A stretch of DNA of 64,000 nucleotides from Ignavibacteria bacterium (GCA_031261605.1 JAISJI010000006.1:1-64000); one strand, 5' to 3'. Shown: positions 38,562-49,308, numbered from the stretch's first letter. Notes: generated by a model not told the origin, from the letters alone. Program-made: numbers and translations.

Positions 38562-39797
38562 ATGAAAAAAAATCTAAGTATTTTAATCTTTAGCATTTTG
38601 CTTCTCGCATCTTGCTCAACGGACAATCCCGTAGTTGTCCCTGATAAACCGGTTGATAATTATCTTGTAGAAGCACAGCAAACTGGAGTCGCCACAAAAG
38701 AATTTCTGGCATTAGTCCTCAATTTCTCTGGCTACCAAGATTATGCTGAAATGCTGAACAGCAATGTAAAAGCAATAAGAGTAACCTATAATACTCTCTA
38801 TAAAGGTAGCAAATTGGTTGTCTCTGGTGTATTTTGTGTGTCGGAGAATTTTGACCCGCAATACCCTACAGTCATTTACGAGCATGGAACTATTCTAGAG
38901 AATGAAGCTCCATCATTGGCAATCGCAGATATGTTTTCATACACACAGGAAGTTGCATTGTGTATGGCATTAGCATCTATATATAATTGTGCGGTGCTGC
39001 TTCCTGATTACATTGGCTATGGAGTTAGTGCTTCAATCACTCATCCGTATCTTCATTCTGAATCTATTGGGCAGGCATCGCTTGATATGATACGAGCATT
39101 TAAAGAATACACAGCCGACCCAGAAAGCCAATTATCATTTAACAACAATGTTTTTATTACAGGATATTCTGAGGGTGGTTATGCTGCGGTAGCATTGCAA
39201 AAGAAAATACAAGAAGCGTCAACTAATTTGCGAATAGAAAAAGTGGTAGCCGGCTCTGGACCTTACGATAATGTGGGTTTTGCTAAAGAATGTTTGGGGC
39301 AGACGACAGATTTGGGTGATAAATTTATAAGCAGCTACTTATGGACAATTGGGATGTATAAAAACGATTATGGCTATTCGAAAAATTATAATGCGATGTT
39401 TTCAGATGCTGACAATGCACTTTTACAAGCAAGCGGCTACGATTTTGGTTACTTTCATCCGATGGGATTAGCTATTAATACAAATCCATCGTTGTTATTT
39501 AAGACGGAATTTATTAACGGAGTGCTTCTCGATACCGATACAGAGTTATTGAGCATATTAGCGGAAAATTCACTTACTAATTTTACGCCAAGCGATAGTT
39601 TAATATTTGTGTATGGCACAGCAGACGATTGGGTGTATCCGCTAAATACTATAAATGCTTACAATGCGATGAGCGAAAAGGGTTGTAAAGTCAAGTGTTA
39701 CATTTATCCAAACGGCGACCACATCACCACTCTTTCATACTATTTAGATGTTTTGTTTGAGCGGTTGCAGATGCTAAGTAAATTGAATAATTTCTAA
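38562..39797 (+). CDS. Lipoprotein, secretory-lipase-like alpha/beta hydrolase
   Basis: Lipobox LLLASCST; nucleophile elbow GYSEGGYAAVALQ; late motif YGTADDWVYP...NGDHITTL. Confidence 0.75.
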   Translation: MKKNLSILIFSILLLASCSTDNPVVVPDKPVDNYLVEAQQTGVATKEFLALVLNFSGYQDYAEMLNSNVKAIRVTYNTLYKGSKLVVSGVFCVSENFDPQYPTVIYEHGTILENEAPSLAIADMFSYTQEVALCMALASIYNCAVLLPDYIGYGVSASITHPYLHSESIGQASLDMIRAFKEYTADPESQLSFNNNVFITGYSEGGYAAVALQKKIQEASTNLRIEKVVAGSGPYDNVGFAKECLGQTTDLGDKFISSYLWTIGMYKNDYGYSKNYNAMFSDADNALLQASGYDFGYFHPMGLAINTNPSLLFKTEFINGVLLDTDTELLSILAENSLTNFTPSDSLIFVYGTADDWVYPLNTINAYNAMSEKGCKVKCYIYPNGDHITTLSYYLDVLFERLQMLSKLNNF

Positions 39798-39817
39798 AAT
39801 TAGTAATATGATATAAA

Positions 39818-40357
39818 ATGAATACATATAAAATTGAGGATAAAGAATTTTCAATGATGTTGAATTGGGAGGAGGTATCCTTCCGTATAGAAGCACTTGC
39901 ACAGCAGATAAATAAGGACTACATAGGTAGAACGCCGGTGTTTTTGGTAACTCTTAAAGGAGCGATGTTCTTTGCGGTAGAGTTGCTAAAGAGCATCACT
40001 ATACCTTGTAGTTTCGACTGCATTATAGGTAAGAGTTACCACGGAACGAGCCAACTTGCGCCGGGGGTAGTAGATATATACCACAATAATCTTGACTTGG
40101 TCGGTCGTGATGTGATAATAGTGGAGGATATTGTAGATACTGGCTATACAATTAAGCGTTTGCTTGAGGTAGTCAATGATATGCAGCCGGCGAGTGTCGC
40201 TGTTGCTACTCTGCTCAATAAGCCGGAGAAGCACTTGGTATCTGTAAACCCAGATTATGTTGGCTTTAATATTTCTCCTAACTTCATTGTTGGCTTTGGT
40301 TTAGATTATAATGAAGTCGGGCGTAACTTAAAGGGCATTTATTCAATTATGGAGTAA
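39818..40357 (+). CDS. hpt: Hypoxanthine phosphoribosyltransferase
   Basis: PVFLVTLKGAMFFAVEL; PRPP loop DVIIVEDIVDTGYTIKRLLE; VGFGLDYNE. Confidence 0.92.
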   Translation: MNTYKIEDKEFSMMLNWEEVSFRIEALAQQINKDYIGRTPVFLVTLKGAMFFAVELLKSITIPCSFDCIIGKSYHGTSQLAPGVVDIYHNNLDLVGRDVIIVEDIVDTGYTIKRLLEVVNDMQPASVAVATLLNKPEKHLVSVNPDYVGFNISPNFIVGFGLDYNEVGRNLKGIYSIME

Positions 40358-40420
40358 ATGTTAATTTATATTGATTTTTTTTGTAAATTACAAACATAGT
40401 ATTAAAATAATATTTTGATT

Positions 40421-42406
40421 ATGCAGAACAACATATATTTAATTCCGTTACTTCCACTTCTCGGCTTTCTAATCAATGGGCTTTTTGGAAAACGTATAGC
40501 GAATTCACTTGGAGAGAGGAGCGAAGGAGTAATTGCAACTATTGGAACGCTTGCAGTATTGCTTCCGTTTATGGTGGCTTGCTGTATTTTTGCTTCCATA
40601 GTTGGGACGCCTGAATTTGAACCACTTACGCAGACACTATTTACTTGGATTTCTGCGGGTAACCTCTCTGTTTCCATTGCATACCAAGCAGACCAATTGT
40701 CAATACTATTTACGCTGATAATTACCGGTATAGGAACGCTGATACATATTTATTCGCGTGGTTATATGCACGGAGATAGGAGTTTTTACCGCTTCTTTGC
40801 ATATCTGAATTTGTTTATTTTTATGATGCTCAATCTTGTGCTGGCGGATAACTTTCTGTTGACATTTCTTGGATGGGAGGGAGTTGGTTTATGTTCATAC
40901 TTGCTGATTGGATTCTGGTATGATAAGAAATTTGATGGTGTAAATATTGTATGGACTGGCGATGCGGGGAAGAAGGCGTTTATAGCAAATAGAGTAGGTG
41001 ATTTTGGTTTTTTAGTTGCGATGTTTCTGATATTCGCAAACTTTGGGACGCTACAATACGGCGAACTCAACGAGATGCTGTTTAACAATACATCGGCACT
41101 TGGCGGCTCATCGCTCACATTTTGGATTACGCTTTGTATGTTCATTGGATGCTGTGGTAAGTCGGCACAACTACCGCTATCGGTATGGTTGCCAGATGCA
41201 ATGGCGGGTCCAACACCGGTATCTGCATTGATACACGCAGCGACAATGGTTACTGCAGGTATATTCTTAATTGCCCGCAACTCGCTACTATTCACTTTAG
41301 CACCGGATACGATGACGATTGTAGCGGTTGTAGGTATGGTAACGGCACTTTGGGCTGCAACTATCGGGCTTGTGCAAACGGACTTCAAAAAGGTATTAGC
41401 GTATTCTACGGTGAGCCAGTTGGGTTTTATGTTTGCGGCACTTGGAGTTGGAGCATTTACCGCTGGCGTGTTTCACGTTATGACGCACGCTTTCTTCAAA
41501 GGACTATTATTCTTAGGTGCAGGTGCGGTAATACACGGCTTCCACGAGATTCAAGAGATAAAGCAGATGGGTAATATGCGTAAGTATATGCCTACAACAT
41601 ACAGAACATTTATGGTGGCAACGCTTGCTATATCAGGAATTCCGCTCTTTAGCGGGTTCTTTTCAAAGGATGAGATAATGTGGAATGTGTATAGTAATGC
41701 TGGGATTATCGGCTGGCTTGTGCTTGCTATAGCGGCATTCTGCACGGCATTCTATATGTTTCGCTTGACGTATCTGGTGTTCTTTGGTGAGGAGCGATTT
41801 GATGTTCATAAGATACATCCGCACGAGGCGCCGAAGTCAATGACAATCCCATTAGTTATATTAGCGATACTCTCTGCCTTTGGTGGCTTCCTTGGGATAC
41901 CTTATGCTTTTGGTGTATTCATTGGTGGCGAGGGGACGAATTTGTTGGAGACATTCCTTGAGCCGATATTTGAGCGGGCGAATGTAGTGCTTGCTACACC
42001 GCCAGTAGCAGTGCATTCTATAGAGTATGTATTTATGTTGATAGCAGTTTGCATAGCATTGCTTGGCATATTTATTGCTACTAAATTGTATAAGAAAGGG
42101 AATTTGGCGAAGTCAGAAAGCATTGCAGCAAATCTCAAATTGCCTCACAAGGTGCTACTGAATAAGTATTTTCTGGATGAAGGATATTACGCAATGCTCA
42201 TTACACCTATACTTAAATTCTCACAATTCTTCTTATTGAAATTCGTTGATATTGGTATTGTAGATGGCTTTGTTAATGGCTCGGCGAGATGTGTAAGTTC
42301 ATTAAGCGGGCTGTTAAGACGCATTCAGACAGGCGTAGCACAGAACTACGCTATTGTGATGGTTGTTGGAATAATCGCTATACTCGGCTGGTTGTTTATC
42401 ATTTAA
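40421..42406 (+). CDS. nuoL: NADH-quinone oxidoreductase subunit L
   Basis: FLGWEGVGLCSYLLIGFWY, GKSAQLPLSVWLPDAMAGPTPVSALIHAATMVTAGIFLIAR, KKVLAYSTVSQLGFMFAALGVGAF. ATG at 40421 preferred over the track's TTG at 40415. Confidence 0.95.
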   Translation: MQNNIYLIPLLPLLGFLINGLFGKRIANSLGERSEGVIATIGTLAVLLPFMVACCIFASIVGTPEFEPLTQTLFTWISAGNLSVSIAYQADQLSILFTLIITGIGTLIHIYSRGYMHGDRSFYRFFAYLNLFIFMMLNLVLADNFLLTFLGWEGVGLCSYLLIGFWYDKKFDGVNIVWTGDAGKKAFIANRVGDFGFLVAMFLIFANFGTLQYGELNEMLFNNTSALGGSSLTFWITLCMFIGCCGKSAQLPLSVWLPDAMAGPTPVSALIHAATMVTAGIFLIARNSLLFTLAPDTMTIVAVVGMVTALWAATIGLVQTDFKKVLAYSTVSQLGFMFAALGVGAFTAGVFHVMTHAFFKGLLFLGAGAVIHGFHEIQEIKQMGNMRKYMPTTYRTFMVATLAISGIPLFSGFFSKDEIMWNVYSNAGIIGWLVLAIAAFCTAFYMFRLTYLVFFGEERFDVHKIHPHEAPKSMTIPLVILAILSAFGGFLGIPYAFGVFIGGEGTNLLETFLEPIFERANVVLATPPVAVHSIEYVFMLIAVCIALLGIFIATKLYKKGNLAKSESIAANLKLPHKVLLNKYFLDEGYYAMLITPILKFSQFFLLKFVDIGIVDGFVNGSARCVSSLSGLLRRIQTGVAQNYAIVMVVGIIAILGWLFII

Positions 42407-42425
42407 TTCATTCTATTATACGCTT

Positions 42426-43133
42426 ATGTCCTTACTAAATAAAAATATGCCTGTCATTGCTGGGTATGACCCGATTGTTGATATGGGCATAAATTACTCT
42501 AATGAAATAGATTTTGGTTGTATAGAATTGGGTGACTCGGTGCTTCATATTGGATGCGGAACAGGCGATTATACATTTACCATTCGCGGAATAGTTGCAG
42601 ATAGTGGTAGAGTGATTGGTATAGATATATCTGATGATAATGTAGCGCTTGCACGGCAGAATTGCGGATATTTCGGCTACAATAATGTTACCTTCTTCCA
42701 AAAAGATATTGCCAATCTGCAATTTGGTGATGCTTCTTTCGATGTTGTGGTGTGCAACTATGCACTAAATTTATTTCCGAATAAAGAGCAGATTTACAAA
42801 GAGTTCCATAGGGTGTTGAAGCCAAATGGCAAGTTGATTATAGCCGATGCCTTTGTTGTTGGCGATGTGCAAAGGGATGCGTTAGATGCAATTGTAGCGA
42901 GTTATTACAAAATGGCGAAGTTGCCACAATGCGATAATGTTATTGTAAATGCTCAAGGTGAGATGGAATCATTACTTATTAATGCTGGCTTCAAGTCCAT
43001 TGTATTAGCAAATGAACGGGATGTGGATGTAGAGAATGGCGAAATGCTTCTTTACTTGCCGTATGATATGATAGATGGCTTTGTTAATAGCGGTTGTAGC
43101 ATTAGATTAGTCAATGAATATGGCACAAAATAA
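42426..43133 (+). CDS. Class I SAM-dependent methyltransferase (UbiE/ArsM-like)
   Basis: VLHIGCGTGDYTFTIRGIVADSGRVIGIDIS; FDVVVCNYALNLFPNKEQIYKEFHRVLKPNGKLIIAD. Confidence 0.82.
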   Translation: MSLLNKNMPVIAGYDPIVDMGINYSNEIDFGCIELGDSVLHIGCGTGDYTFTIRGIVADSGRVIGIDISDDNVALARQNCGYFGYNNVTFFQKDIANLQFGDASFDVVVCNYALNLFPNKEQIYKEFHRVLKPNGKLIIADAFVVGDVQRDALDAIVASYYKMAKLPQCDNVIVNAQGEMESLLINAGFKSIVLANERDVDVENGEMLLYLPYDMIDGFVNSGCSIRLVNEYGTK

Positions 43134-43288
43134 AATTATTATGATAAACATTAAACTTATATAATAGATTTGTTGTCTATCATACCGGAACAACAAAAAC
43201 AATAATATTTCTTACTTAATAGTTTTTACGTAGAAAATTATTATATTGCGGACTATATTTTTTTACATAAACAAATTACACAAACAAA

Positions 43289-43987
43289 ATGAAATTACTT
43301 AAATTATCAATCTTACTTGCAGCAATTGTATTGGTGCAGAATGTTCAAGCGGCTCCAAGGGAACTCAAAACCGAGAAGGACTCAATGTCCTACGCATTGG
43401 GTTCAATGTATGGCAACTCGCTAATGGAAAATGGAGTTACAGAGTTCTTAGATGTAGAGATGTTCTATCAAGCAATGGCTGCTGCATTAGCAGGCGAAAC
43501 TACTCTACTAGACAAAGCAACTGAAGGCATTTGTATGCAAAAGTTGCAAGAAAAAGTTGGAGCAAAACAACAAGCAGAAATGGCTAAAATATCTGCAGAA
43601 ACTAAAGCAATTGGAACAAAGTTCTTAGAGGAGAATAAGAAGAAAGCGGGCGTAACAACCACTGCATCTGGTCTTCAATACTCTGTCACACAAGAAGGCA
43701 CCGGTAAATCTCCAAAAGCAACCGACAAGGTAACAGTGCATTACACGGGCAGATTAATTGATGGCAAAGTATTTGATAGTTCTGTTGAACGCGGTCAGCC
43801 GATAGATTTTCCTCTAAATGGTGTTATTGCTGGCTGGACAGAAGGGCTTCAATTAATGAAAGAAGGTGCAAAATATACTTTCTATATTCCATCTGAATTG
43901 GCTTATGGTGATAGACAACAAGGACCGGACATTAAACCGGGTTCCACTCTTATTTTTGATGTTGAGTTAATCAAAGTCGGCGAATAA
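43289..43987 (+). CDS. Exported FKBP-type peptidyl-prolyl isomerase
   Basis: Signal peptide; DSMSYALGSMYG N-domain; TASGLQYSVTQEGTGKSPKATDKVTVHYTGRLIDGKVFDSSVERGQPIDFPLNGVIAGWTEGLQLM. Confidence 0.93.
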   Translation: MKLLKLSILLAAIVLVQNVQAAPRELKTEKDSMSYALGSMYGNSLMENGVTEFLDVEMFYQAMAAALAGETTLLDKATEGICMQKLQEKVGAKQQAEMAKISAETKAIGTKFLEENKKKAGVTTTASGLQYSVTQEGTGKSPKATDKVTVHYTGRLIDGKVFDSSVERGQPIDFPLNGVIAGWTEGLQLMKEGAKYTFYIPSELAYGDRQQGPDIKPGSTLIFDVELIKVGE

Positions 43988-44033
43988 GCGAGCAAATAAT
44001 TTCCGATAAAAGCACAATAATCACAATCATATC

Positions 44034-44057
44034 AAGGGCGGACATAGTTTCGCCCTT
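44034..44057 (+). terminator. Hairpin after the FKBP gene, possible terminator without a good T-tract
   Basis: AAGGGCG-gacatagttt-CGCCCTT, perfect 7-bp stem. Confidence 0.45.
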
Positions 44058-44090
44058 ATGTGTTCCATAAAACCAATTGAAATACTACCG

Positions 44091-45992
44091 ATGCCATATC
44101 TATTTTTTCTGCTATTAGTCCTCTTCATACTCCCACTCAATTCTTATTCTGATGATACTGTTCCGGTGACGGATACGGTTGTGGTGGATAGTGCTATTGT
44201 GGTTGCTGATAGTGTGGTATTGCACAAGCAGTTTGGTTTATATGGAAATATTTTTGTAGCATCCGATACCATATCCTACCATTCTATTCCATCCCACAAT
44301 TATACAACTCTCGCAGATATATTATATTCCGATTTGGATTTCGTAACACCTCTATCGACAGGTATAGCAGGGAATGCAAACGCATACTCTGCCTTTGGAG
44401 CGTTGTCTTCGGAAAATGGTTTGTTGCTTAATGGTGTGTCAATAGGTAGCATATATGGAGTTGCAAATATGGAAGCAGTATCGCCGGAGTTTGTGAGTAA
44501 TATAGAAATTCTGTTTGGTAGCAAAAGTGCTGTCGTTGCTGGGAAAAGCGGTAGTGTTGTGAATATACAGACGCCGAAATTTGATACGAAGTTGCCTTAT
44601 AGTCGCATTTGGTATACGCAGGGCGACAACAAACTGATTGGAGTAGATGCAACATATAGCCAGAACTTTATGCCGAATTGGAATATTACTGCTGGCTTCC
44701 GTAGGTTGTCGGCAAATAGTTTTTATGCTAACTCTTTCGTTAATTCATGGAATGGGCGTATTGAGTTGCGACATAATATTTCGGCTTTGTCTGTGATTTC
44801 TCTGCTGTATCATTTTACAAATTATGAGCAAGGGGACTTTGGTGGCGTTCTATTTTTGGATTATAATACTAACAACAATTCTCCCAATGAGACGCGTTCC
44901 AACTTCTCTAACTTAGCAGATAGGCAATACAATACGGATGTTATACTTTCCTATTGGCAGAGTGCTGATGATACATCGCTTGTTTTCAATGCTAATGCTT
45001 TTTTTAAGCATAAGGAGAATAATATATTGTTTGCCTCACAGAAGGAATTGCTTATGATAGATAGTTCGGGTCGTAATATAGCGCGTGCTGTGGATTATGG
45101 AGTTAATTCTTATTTGTGTTATTCGCTTTTGGAGAATGTGAAATTGGATGCTGGTGGCGAAATCGGCTATAATAATGTTCCAATGACACTGCTCAATAGT
45201 CAATACGATGGAGTAGGTGCGAGTGTGTATGGTAATGCTACTGCGACAATGGGCGATGCTCTGCTTTCGGTTGGTGCAAGGATTGCACGGAAGTATGGTC
45301 AATCTTTGTTTAGTGCTGGTGCAAGAGCCGACAAGAATTTTGCTCAGAATTTGCTATTCTCTGCGGATGTCTCTCTCTGCAATACTGAGCCGATACCGGT
45401 GCTTTCTTATTTGAATGAGCGACATATACTTGGCGTTGTCAATGCGAATAAGCGTAGTGGTAGTTGGAATATGAATGTAAGTGGCTTTTATAGAGCGATA
45501 GACAATCCGATACAATTGGATTTGGATAGGAGCAATATTTACAATTCGTCTATTGCTACAGGTAGCACAATGAATATATATGGTATAGTTGGGAAAGTTG
45601 ATATTGAAATAGTGAAAAATCTTGTCTGCAAGGTTAAGTTCAATGCTTATGTTGAGGATAGCGATGCGAAATGCTTGCTGTCTGGTTTGGCACAATATAG
45701 TTATGTTAAGGGAGTGAATTATGTCAGCGGTGGTATTCGTTGCAATGTTCTAATGGATGGTAGCAAATACTATTACAATCCGGTATACAAATACTATTCG
45801 CAAGTGGATACAGAGGATAGGATAGAATTTGATGGCATTGGGGCATTTATATCGGCAAAATTCGGCAATGCTTATGTGAGAGCGAGTTTTGACAACCTAT
45901 TGGGTAGCAATTTTTCTTATTTAGCGTATTATCCAATTCAAAAACAAGCGTTTTCGCTTTCATTGACTTGGGCATTTCTGGATGGTAAATAG
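44091..45992 (+). CDS. TonB-dependent-receptor-like plug/barrel outer-membrane protein
   Basis: Signal-like MPYLFFLLLVLFILPLNSYS; plug-like LLNGVSIGSIYGVANMEAVSPEFVSNIEILFGSKSAVVAGKSGSVVNIQTP; long beta-barrel C-terminus. Start chosen at 44091 because the track start abuts a hairpin. Confidence 0.65.
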   Translation: MPYLFFLLLVLFILPLNSYSDDTVPVTDTVVVDSAIVVADSVVLHKQFGLYGNIFVASDTISYHSIPSHNYTTLADILYSDLDFVTPLSTGIAGNANAYSAFGALSSENGLLLNGVSIGSIYGVANMEAVSPEFVSNIEILFGSKSAVVAGKSGSVVNIQTPKFDTKLPYSRIWYTQGDNKLIGVDATYSQNFMPNWNITAGFRRLSANSFYANSFVNSWNGRIELRHNISALSVISLLYHFTNYEQGDFGGVLFLDYNTNNNSPNETRSNFSNLADRQYNTDVILSYWQSADDTSLVFNANAFFKHKENNILFASQKELLMIDSSGRNIARAVDYGVNSYLCYSLLENVKLDAGGEIGYNNVPMTLLNSQYDGVGASVYGNATATMGDALLSVGARIARKYGQSLFSAGARADKNFAQNLLFSADVSLCNTEPIPVLSYLNERHILGVVNANKRSGSWNMNVSGFYRAIDNPIQLDLDRSNIYNSSIATGSTMNIYGIVGKVDIEIVKNLVCKVKFNAYVEDSDAKCLLSGLAQYSYVKGVNYVSGGIRCNVLMDGSKYYYNPVYKYYSQVDTEDRIEFDGIGAFISAKFGNAYVRASFDNLLGSNFSYLAYYPIQKQAFSLSLTWAFLDGK

Positions 45993-46052
45993 AATATAGA
46001 ATATTATAAAAATGTAAAAAATGGAAATGAAAACTATAAAAAACGAAATAGT

Positions 46053-46083
46053 TTTGTAAGTTTTCATTTTTTTTGTAATTTTG
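46053..46083 (+). promoter_or_regulatory. Bacteroidota-type promoter upstream of the RND gene
   Basis: TTTG (46053-46056), exactly 19 nt, TAATTTTG (46076-46083), matching TTTG-N19-TAnnTTTG. Confidence 0.6.
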
Positions 46084-46161
46084 TAATTGTCAAATTTGCA
46101 ATAGAGTTGACAAAGAATAATTATCACACATAAAACAAGAATTATTTTCAAAGGTAAATAA

Positions 46162-49100
46162 ATGAATATATCAAGAGTGGTTGTAGACCGACCGATTATG
46201 ACAAGTATGATTATCATCGTCTTCCTAATCTTTGGAGGCATATCATACTTTAATTTGTCGTTAGACCAAATGCCAGATGTCCAAATTCCGTATGTAACGG
46301 TTCAAACGATTTATCCTGGTGCTGGACCTAAAGAAGTAGAGGTTCAGGTTACTAAAAAGATTGAAGACGCAATTTCAACAGTTAGTAACATAAAAAATAT
46401 GACTTCCTACTCATTAGAAAATGTATCAATCGTAATGATTGAGTTCAATGTCGGTGAGGATGTGGATTTGAAAAATATTGAAGTCAAAGACAAAGTTGAC
46501 GCAATATTGATGAATCTACCGGATGACGTGGAGAAGCCAGTAATTCAGAAATTGGATATACAGGCGATTCCTACTGTAGATATAATAGTTCGAGGATTAG
46601 ATAGTCCCGTTGAACTTTACGATATAGCAGATAACACCATCAAAGATAGATTATCTCAAATAGATGGAGTTGCTAATGTTACTCTTGTCGGTGGTGCTGA
46701 GAGAGAGATTGATTTGGAATTAGATAATACAACAGTATTTGAAAATTCTATTTCGCTATCACAATTTACGCAAATTATAGCAGCGAGCAATATGGACTTA
46801 CCTGCAGGTAATTTTGATATTGACGGGCAACGATATAGCGTGAGAACAAAGGGTGAATTTCAAAGTCCGGATGAAATAAATGATATAGAAATTCCTACAG
46901 CGTTTGGAGTAAAGAAATTTTCTCAACTTGGTAGAGTTGTGGATGGTTCAAAAGAAGTAACTACACGAACAATTTTCTATAATAACAAAATAGGTGATAG
47001 GAATGAAAATGTTGTGCTTATGTCAGTTATTAAGGCATCAGATGGAAACGTTGTAAGAGTTGCAGATGCTGTTTATGAGTTATTACCAGAATTACAAAAA
47101 GAAATGCCTGAAGGTATAAAATTGGAGATGGTGCAGGATAGGTCTGAATTTATTAGGGATATGGTTAATGATACATTGATGAACATAATTATTGGTGTTG
47201 TTCTTACTTCAATTATATTGTTTTTGTTTCTTGGTGATATTCGCTCTACATTTATTGTTGTTCTTGCGATGCCGATTTCAATTATAGCAACATTTTGGGC
47301 GATGGATTTAGCTGGTTATTCATTAAATATGATGACATTAATGGGTATTTCTACGTCGGTAGGTGTGCTTGTATCCAATTCTATCGTTGTAATTGAAAAC
47401 ATATTTAGGCATAAAGCATTTGGCTTAAATAAGAAAGATGCTGCCGCCGTCGGTGCCAAGGAAGTAACTCTTACGGTGCTTGCATCGGCTGCGACTCATG
47501 CAGTCGTATTTATTCCGCTTGGAACTATGAGTTCAATGATGGGAAAATTTATGGCTCCATTTGCGTGGACAATTGTTTTTACTACTGTTATTTCATTAAT
47601 AGTGGCATTTTCTGTTACTCCAATGCTTGCAGGTATAGTATTGCCAAAGAAGTTAAACCGAAGCAAATTTGGTAGATTAAACGATAGGGTATTAGATTCT
47701 TTGGGAAGAGGATATACGAAAATACTTGGATTTGTTATGAAAAATAAATTTCGAGCATTAATAGTTACTGCAGCAACTATAGTAATGTTAGTTATTACTA
47801 TAATGCTTGCATCTGGTCGTCTTGCATTTGAATTGATGCCAGAACAAGACCAAGGATATATTGCAGTGACGGTAGAATTGCCTGAAGGATATGGTCTTAA
47901 TGAAACGGGGAAAATTACATACGAAGTAGAAAGGCGTCTTGCTCGTTATAAAGAGGTTGATTTAATTACGACTACACTTGGTAGAACTTCTACGGTAAAT
48001 CAAGCTACGTCACTGGCACAGATGACGGTTAAATTAATTGACTCAAAACAAAGAGTATTAAGAGTGTCAGATTTGGTTGCTCGTTTTATCTCTGATGTAA
48101 AAGACATACCCAATGCTAAAATTATTATCACTGCTTCTAATGGAAACGAACAAGGCGGAGCGTTGTCTGGTTTAGCATTTAGTTTAATGGGTAATAATCT
48201 TGATACATTGGAAAAATATAAAGTAATTACGATACAAAAATTAATAGATATTCCGGGATTAGTGAATTTTGATAATACTTCACGTCCCGGGTCTCCAGAA
48301 ATAACTATTTTACCAGATAGAATGAAAATTGCAGAAGCAGGTTTAACGATAGGTGAAATTGCTATTGCGGTGCGTGGCACTGTGGAAGGTATTATCGCTA
48401 ATAAATACCGCGAAAGTGGTAACGAATATGATGTCAAAATTACAATGAGTGATATTTCATACAACACTCCTGAAAAAATTGGTAATATTGCAATTACTTC
48501 ATCACGAGGACAAACATTTCGTTTAGCACAATTAGCCGATATTAATTTTACCCAAGGATATACAAAAATTCTTCACAAAGATAAATATCAAACTATCAAC
48601 TTTACAGGAACGCCAGCACACGGTTTTGTTTTGGGAGAAATCACAGACGAAGTAACAAAACGATTAGATGAAATACATCTTCCGGAAGGATATACATACA
48701 AGTTTTCCGGTGGAACACAAATGATGCAGGAAACAATAAGCGACTTGCTTTTTGCTATTGTGCTTGCAATAATACTAACATATATGTTGCTTGCGGCAAT
48801 TCTTGAGCATTTGATACAACCGTTAATTTTATTGTCAACCGTTCCTTTCGCATTAATAGGTGTGCTAATAGCATTGATGCTTACCGGACAATCGCTAAGT
48901 ATGATGGCGTTGATTGCAATGATAATACTTATAGGTTTAGTTGTAAATGATGCAATTTTGATATTGAATTACTCTAACCAATTAATTAAAGAAGAAGGAT
49001 TGTCTCACCGCGAAGCATTATTAAAAGCCGCTCCTATAAAACTACGTCCGATATTAATGTCAACTGTTTCTATTTTGATAAGTATGCTTCCGATGGCTCT

Positions 49101-49308
49101 TGGTATTGGTGATAAAGGTGCGGAAATGAGGCAACCGCTTGGTATAGTTCAAATTGGTGGTATGTTCACATCTGCCTTCTTATGTTTGTTTGTTGTGCCT
49201 GCGTTGGATTACTTAGCCGATGAGTTTTATCATTTTGTATTGCATCTTTTCAAGAAAGCACCAAGAATAGAACGTCAGAAAGACCAAGATAACGTATCAA
49301 AATATTAA
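46162..49308 (+). CDS. RND-family efflux transporter permease (HAE1/AcrB-like)
   Basis: RPIMTSMIIIVFLIFGGISYFNLSLDQMPDVQIPYVTVQTIYPGAGPKEVE; KLRPILMSTVSILISMLPMALGIGDKGAEMRQPLGI. Confidence 0.93.
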   Translation: MNISRVVVDRPIMTSMIIIVFLIFGGISYFNLSLDQMPDVQIPYVTVQTIYPGAGPKEVEVQVTKKIEDAISTVSNIKNMTSYSLENVSIVMIEFNVGEDVDLKNIEVKDKVDAILMNLPDDVEKPVIQKLDIQAIPTVDIIVRGLDSPVELYDIADNTIKDRLSQIDGVANVTLVGGAEREIDLELDNTTVFENSISLSQFTQIIAASNMDLPAGNFDIDGQRYSVRTKGEFQSPDEINDIEIPTAFGVKKFSQLGRVVDGSKEVTTRTIFYNNKIGDRNENVVLMSVIKASDGNVVRVADAVYELLPELQKEMPEGIKLEMVQDRSEFIRDMVNDTLMNIIIGVVLTSIILFLFLGDIRSTFIVVLAMPISIIATFWAMDLAGYSLNMMTLMGISTSVGVLVSNSIVVIENIFRHKAFGLNKKDAAAVGAKEVTLTVLASAATHAVVFIPLGTMSSMMGKFMAPFAWTIVFTTVISLIVAFSVTPMLAGIVLPKKLNRSKFGRLNDRVLDSLGRGYTKILGFVMKNKFRALIVTAATIVMLVITIMLASGRLAFELMPEQDQGYIAVTVELPEGYGLNETGKITYEVERRLARYKEVDLITTTLGRTSTVNQATSLAQMTVKLIDSKQRVLRVSDLVARFISDVKDIPNAKIIITASNGNEQGGALSGLAFSLMGNNLDTLEKYKVITIQKLIDIPGLVNFDNTSRPGSPEITILPDRMKIAEAGLTIGEIAIAVRGTVEGIIANKYRESGNEYDVKITMSDISYNTPEKIGNIAITSSRGQTFRLAQLADINFTQGYTKILHKDKYQTINFTGTPAHGFVLGEITDEVTKRLDEIHLPEGYTYKFSGGTQMMQETISDLLFAIVLAIILTYMLLAAILEHLIQPLILLSTVPFALIGVLIALMLTGQSLSMMALIAMIILIGLVVNDAILILNYSNQLIKEEGLSHREALLKAAPIKLRPILMSTVSILISMLPMALGIGDKGAEMRQPLGIVQIGGMFTSAFLCLFVVPALDYLADEFYHFVLHLFKKAPRIERQKDQDNVSKY

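Noticed and set aside
43169-43197. TTTGTTGT/ACAACAAA hairpin between the methyltransferase and FKBP genes as a terminator
   Set aside because: AT-rich 8-bp stem with a 13-nt loop and no following T-tract on the + strand; too weak to call.
48000-48467. 155-aa minus-strand ORF within the RND gene
   Set aside because: Antisense to a conserved RND coding region; no motif support.
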